A DNA stretch of 64,000 bases from a bacterium (GTDB lineage: Bacteria > Oederibacteriota > CAKKQC01). The notes beneath the pieces are model-generated. The model made no database searches, was not told where the DNA came from, and saw only the letters and a list, made by a program, of their open reading frames with translations. The first letter of the stretch is position 1. Each line of letters opens with the position of its first letter. Positions 17,735-24,567 of this stretch are shown piece after piece. The stretch lies in contig CAKKQC010000010.1 in assembly GCA_919901855.1 (NCBI GenBank), forward strand, positions 124,001-188,000, read 5' to 3'. Made by a program: the position numbers and the translations under genes.

Positions 17735-19188
17735 ACGCGACGTCCCGGCTCCGCATGCTCGCGGTCGTTGCGATGCTCGCGGGGTGTGCGCTGATCTGGC
17801 CCGCCAAGTACAAGTTCGAGGCGGCGGAAGAGCTGGAGCAGCAGGGGAAGTACCCGGAAGCCGTCGCGCTCTACGAGGAGGTTTTCACCCGGTACCCGAA
17901 GAAGCGCGAGGCCCTGGACGCGCTCCTGCGCGCCGCCGCGATCTACGAGGAGCGGCTGAACAACTGGCAGAAGGCGGCGGCCTACCTGCAGGACCTCCGG
18001 TCACGCACGGAAGGGAAGCCCCAGTACGCGTCCGTGCTCCTGCGGCTCGGCCGCGTCCTCGAGCACGCCGGCTCGCCGTTCAGGGATTCGATCGAGACGT
18101 ACGGGGTGCTCTGCCGAAACTGCGCGTCGGCGCCCGAGGCGGTGAGTGCGCTGGTGGCGAAAGGGCGCCTTCACGAGTCCATGCAGGATTGGGCGGCCGC
18201 GAAGGGCGTCTACGAGGACGCGCTTGCGAGGTACGGCAAGAGCGCGGAGGCTCCGACCATCCGGGTGCGGCTGGAGGCGGTCTGGCAGTTCGAGGCCATG
18301 GGCCTCTACTACGCCGGCGAGGTCGAGCACGGCGTCACGCTGGCCCAGGAGGCGATGAAGAAGGGCATCACCGTGGATGAGGTGCGCAACGGCCTGGAGG
18401 CGCTCCTCGGGCGGTACAAGAAGGCCATGGATCTGTGGCGGGCCGAGGCCGCTTCCGTGATCCGGGAGGCGGCGACGGTGACCGACCAGCCCGCCCCCGG
18501 CCACTTCGTTCACCGGTATGAGCGCGGCGCCCCGGCGGCCGCCCCGGCGGGCTGGACCACGGCCTGGGACGCGAAGAAGACGACGCTCACCGTTACGGAA
18601 GCTCCGCCGGAGGAGGTCTCCGCGACGCCGATGGAATCCGCGCAGCCGGCGCTGGCGGGGAAGCCTGCGGCCAAACCGAAGGCCGCGCCGAAGCGGAAAC
18701 CCCTCCCCAAGCCCTGGTCGTGGAAGAGTCCCGCGGGCGTCCAGGTCCTCGGGTACTGGTTTTCCCCCGATGGCCGGAAGCTGGGCTGGATCGGGAAGTC
18801 ACGCTCGGGGAGCAAGCGGTCCCTGAACCTCGTCGACCTGGGGAGCCGCAAGGGCTGGGTCGTGATGACGGATCCCACGGGAACCGTGCTCGGCGACGTC
18901 ATCGCGTTCCTGCCCCACGCCGACAAGGTCATATTTCCCTACGAAAATTACGTGATGGTTTCCGATCTCCGCGGTGGGAACCGGACGAGCTTTCCGCTCG
19001 AGAGCGGCCGGGGACCCCGGGTAGCCTTCAGGGGGCGCCAGGTGGACTCCCTCGCCACGACGTCCGACGGGCTCGAACTGCTTCTGGTCACGGTTCCGCC
19101 GCCCCCGAAGAAGGGGAAGGCTTCCGCCGGCGAGGCGGCGTCCCCGCACGTGTACTGGCAGGTCGGTCTCGGAGTGGGGAGCTTCTAG
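17731..19188 (+). CDS. TPR lipoprotein
   Basis: A 485-residue protein starting at a GTG that overlaps the previous stop. MNATSRLRMLAVVAMLAGC is a lipoprotein signal with lipobox LAGC, so the mature protein is probably lipid-anchored. Residues 30-240 form TPR repeats of BamD/YbgF type (EELEQQGKYPEAVALYEEVFTRYPKK and similar). A Pro/Ala/Lys linker around 305-330 leads to a C-terminal part with beta-propeller-like strands (YWFSPDGRKLGWIG). Function unknown; an envelope-assembly or scaffold role fits its neighbours. A perfect 11-bp hairpin begins at its stop codon. Confidence 0.65.
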   Translation: MNATSRLRMLAVVAMLAGCALIWPAKYKFEAAEELEQQGKYPEAVALYEEVFTRYPKKREALDALLRAAAIYEERLNNWQKAAAYLQDLRSRTEGKPQYASVLLRLGRVLEHAGSPFRDSIETYGVLCRNCASAPEAVSALVAKGRLHESMQDWAAAKGVYEDALARYGKSAEAPTIRVRLEAVWQFEAMGLYYAGEVEHGVTLAQEAMKKGITVDEVRNGLEALLGRYKKAMDLWRAEAASVIREAATVTDQPAPGHFVHRYERGAPAAAPAGWTTAWDAKKTTLTVTEAPPEEVSATPMESAQPALAGKPAAKPKAAPKRKPLPKPWSWKSPAGVQVLGYWFSPDGRKLGWIGKSRSGSKRSLNLVDLGSRKGWVVMTDPTGTVLGDVIAFLPHADKVIFPYENYVMVSDLRGGNRTSFPLESGRGPRVAFRGRQVDSLATTSDGLELLLVTVPPPPKKGKASAGEAASPHVYWQVGLGVGSF

Positions 19189-19216
19189 AGGCCGTTGTGA
19201 AACCCCAACGGCCTCT
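19187..19216 (+). terminator. Terminator-like hairpin after the TPR lipoprotein
   Basis: AGAGGCCGTTG (19187-19197) and CAACGGCCTCT (19206-19216) form a perfect 11-bp stem with an 8-base loop, beginning inside the TAG stop. No T-run follows, so it may be a weak intrinsic or a Rho-assisted terminator. Confidence 0.6.
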
Positions 19217-19246
19217 GGAAGCAGCGGATGGATTTCGGGTTCTGCT

Positions 19247-19879
19247 ATGTGGCTTCTAAGGGCGTTGGGGATGGCGAGTCGATTCCCTCCCCATTCCGAA
19301 GTGGAGGCCCGCCTCTGGGCCGTAATCCTCGTGGGATGCGCGGGGGCCGCGGCGGGGGAGATCTACAACGCCCTCAGCCCCCGCGGCGTCTTTGCCCCGG
19401 TCGCGGTATCGAATCCCGCCACCCCCGCAGCTCTTCCGACATTCCCGCCCACCAGGCCTTCCGCGCGACCGCACCAGGTGAAGACCACCCCCGTCAAGCC
19501 CGTTGAGGATGCGACGGTCCGGAAGCCGGCGGGTCCGCCCCGGGTCGTCGACCTGGCGGAGGTGCGGTCGCTCGTCGAGAAGAAGGCGGCGGCGTTCGTG
19601 GACGCCCGTTCCGCCCTGCGATTCGCCTCGGGCCACATCCCCGGCGCGGTGAACATTCCGTCGACGGACTTCGAGGCATCTTTCGCGCGGCTGAAGGCCG
19701 TCCTGCGGCCGGACTGGGCGACCGTCGTCTACTGCGAGTCCGCGGACTGCGACGAGTCCGACCTCGTGCTCGAGCAGCTCGTGAAGCGCGGCTACGTCAA
19801 ACTCCTGCACTTCAAGGCCGGATGGCAGGTCTGGGAGGACGCCGGCCTGCCGCAGGAGCAGGGCGCTGCCTCGCCGTGA
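19247..19879 (+). CDS. Rhodanese-like domain protein, membrane-anchored
   Basis: About 210 residues. A hydrophobic N-terminal segment (LWAVILVGCAGAAAGEIYNAL) likely anchors it, followed by a Pro-rich linker and a rhodanese domain at about residues 100-205 (FVDARSALRFASGHIPGAVNIP). The active-site cysteine is in VVYCESADCDESD, whose loop differs from the CRxGxR loop of thiosulfate sulfurtransferases, so persulfide transfer or a redox role is equally possible. ATG at 19271 is an alternative start. It overlaps the MauE-like gene by 4 bp, which suggests the two work together. Confidence 0.75.
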   Translation: MWLLRALGMASRFPPHSEVEARLWAVILVGCAGAAAGEIYNALSPRGVFAPVAVSNPATPAALPTFPPTRPSARPHQVKTTPVKPVEDATVRKPAGPPRVVDLAEVRSLVEKKAAAFVDARSALRFASGHIPGAVNIPSTDFEASFARLKAVLRPDWATVVYCESADCDESDLVLEQLVKRGYVKLLHFKAGWQVWEDAGLPQEQGAASP

Positions 19880-20346
19880 CCGCCCTGTGCCGCCTGATCC
19901 TCTCCGCGATCTTCGCGCTCGCCGCCCTGGGCGGGCTCGAGCATCCGAAGACCTTCATGCGCTCCGTCGGGGACTACCAGCTCCTTCCGCCGGGCCTGGT
20001 GCCGCTGGCCGGGGCCACTCTGCCGGGGGTGGAGGCGCTGGCGGCGCTCGTCCTGCTGCTGGCCGTCTTCCGCGTCCCGGAGACGCCGGGCCGGTGGCGG
20101 GCGGCGGTGGAGGGGTCGGAGCTGATCGTCACGGGCCTCCTCGTGGTGTACACCGTCGGGATCGCGAGCGCCCTGCTACGCGGGTTCCAGTTGGACTGCG
20201 GCTGTTTCGACTTCCTCGGCGAGCACCTGCCGTTCTACAAGCCTTCGAAAGCGACCTGGTGGACGGTCGTCCGCGACCTCGTGATGATGGTCCCGGGCGT
20301 GTGGCTGGTCAGCCGCCAGCGATGGGCCGGGGCGGGCGACCGATGA
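19876..20346 (+). CDS. MauE/DoxX-like membrane protein
   Basis: A 156-residue integral membrane protein with four predicted helices. It retains the paired cysteines of the MauE-type branch, QLDCGCFDFLGEHLPFYKP (about residues 99-117), which in MauE relatives are linked to disulfide or thiol chemistry during maturation of periplasmic redox proteins. GTG start overlapping the rhodanese stop. Pairing with a rhodanese domain supports a sulfur/thiol redox role. No methylamine dehydrogenase genes are present, so the mau name should not be applied. Confidence 0.7.
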   Translation: MTALCRLILSAIFALAALGGLEHPKTFMRSVGDYQLLPPGLVPLAGATLPGVEALAALVLLLAVFRVPETPGRWRAAVEGSELIVTGLLVVYTVGIASALLRGFQLDCGCFDFLGEHLPFYKPSKATWWTVVRDLVMMVPGVWLVSRQRWAGAGDR

Positions 20347-21197
20347 GGCGGGCCGTGCTCGTGTGCGCCGCCTGGCTTGCGGCGGTTCCGGCGCCGGCGC
20401 AGCCGGCGCCGACGCCGCAGCCCGCCGGCGTGCCGCCGGACACCTACGCGCAGCAGTTGAGCGTCCGCCTCTACGGGGCGGCGGCCCAGCCGGATCTCTA
20501 CGCGGCACGGGTGGCGATCCACGACGAGAATCCCGCCGTTCGGGGCGCGGGCTGGACCGGCTCGATCAGCGAGTCGTCGCTTCGGCACGCGCTCGGCGGT
20601 GGGCTCGAGGTCAGTTATGGATTCCTGGACGACGTGAAGTTCCTTTTCGATCTTGGGGGATTCGGGAGCGCGGCGGAGGGCACATTCACCGGGTATGGGG
20701 CCAACAGCGTGGTGGACCCCGTGCTCGGCCGGCTGTCCCAGCGTCTGCATCGCGTCAACCGGTATCCCGTTTTTGCCCAGACCCTGGGAGCGACCCTGCT
20801 CCTCCGGTCATTCGAGTGGTGCCGGTTCGGCCTGACCCTGCGGGTCGGGGTGTGCGAGTTGGCGGGGGCGACAGAGCGCGCCGAATCCTCGGGTCCGCTG
20901 GGGACCTCGTGGACGAGCCGGAAGCTCACGGGGACGGCCCCGGCGGCGTTCGTCGGCTTCGAGTGGGAGTGGCTGTCCACGGCGGCGGCGCTCGGTCTTC
21001 CCATGGCCGGGTACGCGATGCTCGGGTACCGCCAGCTTCAGTTCACGTCGGTGACCGCCGGGACCACGGACTCGACGGGTCTGAGCCTCACCGGAGACTA
21101 CCTGAACGACGACGGGACGCGCCGCACGCTCGACCTGTCCGGCCCCGAGGTCCGCATCGGCGTCCAGTTCGCGATCTCCTACGCCCTCACGCCCTGA
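20343..21197 (+). CDS. Predicted outer-membrane beta-barrel protein
   Basis: A 284-residue secreted protein with signal peptide (MRRAVLVCAAWLAAVPAPAQ), then alternating aromatic/hydrophobic strands over residues 75-280 with small-residue turns and a C-terminal strand GVQFAISYALTP, typical of outer-membrane barrels. No named family recognised. ATG overlaps the upstream MauE-like gene by 4 bp, so it may be a client or partner of that thiol system, although it has only two cysteines. Confidence 0.5.
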   Translation: MRRAVLVCAAWLAAVPAPAQPAPTPQPAGVPPDTYAQQLSVRLYGAAAQPDLYAARVAIHDENPAVRGAGWTGSISESSLRHALGGGLEVSYGFLDDVKFLFDLGGFGSAAEGTFTGYGANSVVDPVLGRLSQRLHRVNRYPVFAQTLGATLLLRSFEWCRFGLTLRVGVCELAGATERAESSGPLGTSWTSRKLTGTAPAAFVGFEWEWLSTAAALGLPMAGYAMLGYRQLQFTSVTAGTTDSTGLSLTGDYLNDDGTRRTLDLSGPEVRIGVQFAISYALTP

Positions 21198-22096
21198 AAC
21201 ATCAGGAACCCGGGAGTCCATCCACGCCTATCCTCGACGACCTCTCCGTCCACCTGCCCGACCTCACCACGCTCGTCAACCGCGAGCTCGCCGTCGTGCC
21301 GCCGGGATGGACGCTGGCTCCGGGGCAGGTTGCGTCTTGGCTCGGGGGCCCGTCGTCATGGCGGATCCATTACCCCGATCAGCCCCGGCTCGGAAAGCGG
21401 GACCTCGGGGTGACGGCAGACGGGCGGCTCCTGGCCGCCGGGCAGTACATGATCGACGGGACGTCCTGCCTCGTCTCGTGGCTGGCGGCCGATCCCGGGG
21501 AGCCGGGCGCGCTCGAGGAATGGATCGGGGCGCTGGAGGATCTGGCCCGTGACCGCGGGTGCACGGCGGTCGTGCAGTCCCGGAACGAGCTCGGGATCGG
21601 GTGGTTCGGCACGCCCCTCGTCTGGGATCACGTGGTCCGCGGCCTCCGCGAAGCGGGGTACGAGCCGATCGAGCGGTGGGTGATCATGGCCGGGGACCTC
21701 GGGTCCGTGCCTCCTCCGCCCAAGCCGCCGTACCGGTCCCTGCGGGTCGAACACCGGGACGATCCGGCGGCGCTGGAACGCGCGACCCACGTCTGGGTCG
21801 GGGCCGTGCCGGCCGCGGACTGCACCTTCTGGGGCGCGCCTTCGGTGTTTCGCGACTGCCCCGGGTATGCCGCGTGGATGACGCTCGAGGCGATCGATGT
21901 CGAGGAGCCATTCCATCGGCAGGGGATCGCGCGGTACCTGCTGACGTCCGAGATGGCCCGGCTGGCGGAGCAGGGCATCCGGCACGTCCTGCTCTTCACC
22001 GAGGTTGGAAACCTTCCCGCGCGCCGCCTGTTCGAATCCCTGGGATTCGCGGCCGGTCCCGAATGCTGGTGTCTGGGTCATACCCTCGGTTGTTAG
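21194..22096 (+). CDS. GNAT-family acetyltransferase
   Basis: About 300 residues; the C-terminal 140 form a GNAT fold. The acetyl-CoA motif is EEPFHRQGIARYLLTSEMARLAEQG (motif A, residues about 236-260), then LFTEVGNLPARRLFESLGF. The N-terminal half resembles a degenerate second GNAT-like domain. No ATG, GTG or TTG occurs in frame before the GTG at 21296, which would cut into apparently coded sequence. A CTG at 21194 overlaps the previous stop in the CTGA pattern and is my preferred start, with low certainty. Substrate unknown. Confidence 0.7.
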   Translation: MKHQEPGSPSTPILDDLSVHLPDLTTLVNRELAVVPPGWTLAPGQVASWLGGPSSWRIHYPDQPRLGKRDLGVTADGRLLAAGQYMIDGTSCLVSWLAADPGEPGALEEWIGALEDLARDRGCTAVVQSRNELGIGWFGTPLVWDHVVRGLREAGYEPIERWVIMAGDLGSVPPPPKPPYRSLRVEHRDDPAALERATHVWVGAVPAADCTFWGAPSVFRDCPGYAAWMTLEAIDVEEPFHRQGIARYLLTSEMARLAEQGIRHVLLFTEVGNLPARRLFESLGFAAGPECWCLGHTLGC

Positions 22097-22125
22097 TTGA
22101 CAAAACGCCTCCGGGGAACAAGAAT
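22097..22125 (+). promoter_or_regulatory. Promoter candidate for the first CRP/FNR gene
   Basis: TTGACA (22097-22102), 17-base spacer, AAGAAT (22120-22125): a consensus -35 with a four-of-six -10. The predicted start near 22132 falls inside the operator at 22129-22140, the layout expected for autorepression. Confidence 0.5.
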
Positions 22126-22128
22126 ACT

Positions 22129-22140
22129 TGACCGTGGTCA
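22129..22140. promoter_or_regulatory. TGAYnnnnGTCA operator, site A
   Basis: TGACCGTGGTCA lies between the GNAT gene and the first CRP/FNR gene. It is one of nine intergenic copies of the same 12-bp palindrome. The sequence after it (CAGCTTTCCGG) is repeated after site B. Confidence 0.6.
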
Positions 22141-22192
22141 GCTTTCCGGATGACCGGAACCGGCCGAGCTTGAGGAGGGTTTACCTTTGCAG

Positions 22193-22903
22193 ATGACCAA
22201 GGTCAGCGGCGCCGAGTGCGATCTGTGCAAGTCGCGCGGCTCCTGCTTTTTCGCCGATCTCAAGGGCGGGGATTTCCAGGAGTTCCGCGACAGCCGCATC
22301 TCGAACGTCTACAAGAAGCGTCAGGTCGTCTTCTACGAGGGTCACAAGCCGCACGGGATCTTCGTCGTGTGCCGCGGCCGGGTCAAGATCTACAAGACGG
22401 ACGACAAGGGGCACCAGCTCACGACGCGGATCGCCGACCAGGGGAACATACTCGGATACCGGTCCCTCCTGTCGGGGGAACCGTACGCCGCGACCGCCGA
22501 AGCCCTGGAGGAATCCTGCCTCGCGTATGTCGACGAAGGGCGGTTCAAGGCGCTCCTGGGCCGCAACCAGGCCATGGCCCTGCGCATGATCCTCCAGTTG
22601 GCGAAGGACGTCCGTATCGCGGAAGACAAGGCGCGGGACATGGCGATGAAGTCCAGCCGGGAGCGGCTGGCCGAACTCCTGCTCATGCTCCGGGCGACCT
22701 ACGGGAAGACCGAGAAGCCGGGCGCGGGCCTCAAGCTGCCGTTCACCCGGCAGGATCTGGCGGACCTCGCGGGCCTGGCGCAGGAGACCGTCATCCGGCT
22801 GCTCAGCGAGCTGGAGGAGAAGAAGGTGATCTCCATCAACGGACGGAACCTCACCATCCTGAACGAGCGGGCGCTCGAGAAGTTCTCCGCGACCATAACC
22901 TGA
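22193..22903 (+). CDS. CRP/FNR-family regulator with N-terminal Cys cluster (paralogue 1)
   Basis: A 236-residue regulator. The N-terminus has CDLCKSRGSC (cysteines spaced CX2CX5C), suggestive of a metal or Fe-S site as in FNR, though the spacing differs from E. coli FNR. A cyclic-nucleotide-binding-fold domain spans about 30-140 (FYEGHKPHGIFVVCRGRVKIY). A winged HTH spans 175-225 with recognition helix AQETVIRLLSELEE, keeping the Glu and Arg of FNR's E-x-x-S-R but with Ile for Ser. ATG at 22193 is preceded by GAGGAGGG. It faces ahbD and the cytochrome cluster downstream and is likely an oxygen- or redox-responsive controller of it. Confidence 0.85.
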   Translation: MTKVSGAECDLCKSRGSCFFADLKGGDFQEFRDSRISNVYKKRQVVFYEGHKPHGIFVVCRGRVKIYKTDDKGHQLTTRIADQGNILGYRSLLSGEPYAATAEALEESCLAYVDEGRFKALLGRNQAMALRMILQLAKDVRIAEDKARDMAMKSSRERLAELLLMLRATYGKTEKPGAGLKLPFTRQDLADLAGLAQETVIRLLSELEEKKVISINGRNLTILNERALEKFSATIT

Positions 22904-22931
22904 GCGGGGTCTGCCGTCCCTCTTCTTTACC

Positions 22932-22943
22932 TGATCGTGGTCA
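22932..22943. promoter_or_regulatory. TGAYnnnnGTCA operator, site B (before ahbD)
   Basis: TGATCGTGGTCA, 63 bp upstream of the ahbD ATG. Together with the following AGGCTTTCCGG it nearly repeats site A and its flank, so the first regulator gene is bracketed by an imperfect direct repeat of about 22 bp. I see no convincing -10 at the spacing found at the other sites. Confidence 0.55.
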
Positions 22944-23006
22944 GGCTTTCCGGGAGCTGACCGTCATGGCCTTCCCGGGGTCTTGGCCGCAAAGTCAACA
23001 TGCACC

Positions 23007-24122
23007 ATGGCACCCCTGACACCCCAACTGCGCCTGGTCTTCTGGGAGACGACGGCGGGCTGCAACCTCCGTTGCGTCCATTGCCGCCGCATCGACGTCA
23101 TGGAGACGGTTTCGAAGGAGGATCTCACGCCCGCCGAAGGCCTGGACCTGGTCGATCAGGTGGCCGGCCTCGGACGGCCGATCCTGGTGCTTTCGGGCGG
23201 AGAACCCCTCATGCGGCCGGACATCTTCGACCTCGCGGACCGGGCGAAGTCGCGCGGCCTGCGGGTGGCCCTGGCGACTAACGGCACGCTCATCGACGCG
23301 CCGCAAGCCCGGCGCATCCGGCAGGCCGGGTTCGACCGGGTCGCGATCTCGCTGGACGGGGCGACGCCCGCGACGCACGACGCGTTCCGCGGCATCCCCG
23401 GGTCGCACGTAAAGGCCGTGAGCGCGCTCCGCGCCCTGCACGCCCTCGGCGTCGGGACGCAGGTCAACTTCACGGTGGCGCGCCACAACGTGGCCGAGGT
23501 CCCCGCCATCTACGACCTGGCCATCGAGCTGGGCGCGGACGCGCTCCACTTCTTCATGCTCGTGCCCGTCGGGTGCGGCGTGGCCATCGCGGACCGCGAG
23601 ATGCTTCCCGCGGCCGAGTACGAGCGCTGGCTGGCCTGGCTCTGGGACCGGGAGCAGGAGGGGAAGATCGAGCTCAAGGCGACCTGCGCGCCGCACTACT
23701 TCCGTGTCATGCGCCAGGGAGGCCGCCGACCCGCGGCAAGTCATCACCGGCAGGGCCCGACCGAGGCCGCCGGCCGCCCGTCCCTGCACCAGACCACCCG
23801 GGGATGCCTGGCCGGAGTCGGGGTCTGCTTCGTGTCGCATCGGGGCCAGGTTTTTCCGTGCGGCTACCTGCCGGTGCCGGCGGGCGACCTCCGGCGCCAG
23901 CCCCTGAAGGAGATATGGGACGGCTCGGGCGTGTTCGGGAAGCTCCGCGACCCCGGTCTCCTCAAGGGCAAGTGCGGCGGGTGCGAGTTCAAGACCGTGT
24001 GCGGCGGCTGCCGCGCCCGGGCTTTCGGCATGGCCGGCGACTGGCTGGGGGAGGAGCCCTTCTGCACCTGGATCCCGGGCTCCCGCAAGTCCCTGACGGA
24101 GGCGAAGGCGGGTCATGAGTGA
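23007..24122 (+). CDS. ahbD: AhbD-type radical SAM haem synthase (Fe-coproporphyrin III decarboxylase)
   Basis: A 371-residue radical SAM enzyme. The [4Fe-4S]-SAM motif is CNLRCVHC (CX3CX2C) in WETTAGCNLRCVHCRR near the N-terminus. GGEPLMRPD and a SPASM-like cysteine-rich tail (CGGCEFKTVCGGCRARAF) follow. The block HFFMLVPVGCG and TRGCLAGVGVCFVSHRGQVFPCGYLP are characteristic of AhbD, which converts iron-coproporphyrin III to haem b by two oxidative decarboxylations in the siroheme-dependent pathway. A haem-producing enzyme fits a locus encoding about 95 c-haem sites. ATG at 23007 is preferred over a TTG at 22983. It overlaps the next gene by 8 bp. ahbA, ahbB and ahbC are not in the window. 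Confidence 0.82.
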   Translation: MAPLTPQLRLVFWETTAGCNLRCVHCRRIDVMETVSKEDLTPAEGLDLVDQVAGLGRPILVLSGGEPLMRPDIFDLADRAKSRGLRVALATNGTLIDAPQARRIRQAGFDRVAISLDGATPATHDAFRGIPGSHVKAVSALRALHALGVGTQVNFTVARHNVAEVPAIYDLAIELGADALHFFMLVPVGCGVAIADREMLPAAEYERWLAWLWDREQEGKIELKATCAPHYFRVMRQGGRRPAASHHRQGPTEAAGRPSLHQTTRGCLAGVGVCFVSHRGQVFPCGYLPVPAGDLRRQPLKEIWDGSGVFGKLRDPGLLKGKCGGCEFKTVCGGCRARAFGMAGDWLGEEPFCTWIPGSRKSLTEAKAGHE

Positions 24123-24537
24123 ACCGGCGGGGACCTGGGGCCGGTATCCGTGGGCGAAATCCGGCCAGCGCCGGGCCCTCGCGGCGCTCGTCGCGCCGGT
24201 GGCCGGGAAGTCGGTTGTGTCGCTGGCGGAGCGGTTCGCCACGAACATCTACCGCCCGGGCGCCGTGATCTTCTACCGGAGCCATGTGCCCCTGGCCTGC
24301 TACCTTCTGCGACACGGCAGCGTCGTGCTCGAGTTCGGCCACGGGAACCGGGCGGCGCGCGGTATCGTGGTCGAGGGGCCCGCGATCCTCGGCCACTGGC
24401 ATGCGGTGAACGCCGCCGCGTATCCGGTCACGGCCCGGGCGATCACGGCCGCCGTCGTGGCTCTCATCCCCCGGGCGGACAGCGGGCGGCTGAAGTTCGG
24501 GGCCTCCGGGGAGCTGTCGACCATTGGGCGGGTCTGA
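24115..24537 (+). CDS. Stand-alone CRP-like sensor domain, no HTH
   Basis: A 140-residue protein resembling only the cyclic-nucleotide-binding-like beta-roll of CRP/FNR proteins: NIYRPGAVIFYRSHVPLACYLLRHGSVVLEF (residues about 43-73) followed by GIVVEGPAILGHWHAVNAAAYPVTARAITAAVVALI. It stops where the dimerisation helix and HTH would start, and the stop lies before the next start without a hidden second frame. It could be a decayed regulator, or a ligand-binding partner of AhbD or of the CRP/FNR paralogues. It overlaps ahbD by 8 bp. Confidence 0.6.
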   Translation: MSEPAGTWGRYPWAKSGQRRALAALVAPVAGKSVVSLAERFATNIYRPGAVIFYRSHVPLACYLLRHGSVVLEFGHGNRAARGIVVEGPAILGHWHAVNAAAYPVTARAITAAVVALIPRADSGRLKFGASGELSTIGRV

Positions 24538-24567
24538 AGTGGCCGGACATCCGGAGGTCAATCGGGG

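Noticed and set aside
22958-22966. TGACCGTCA near site B as a tenth operator
   Set aside because: The half-sites are separated by one base instead of four, so the geometry differs from the other nine sites.
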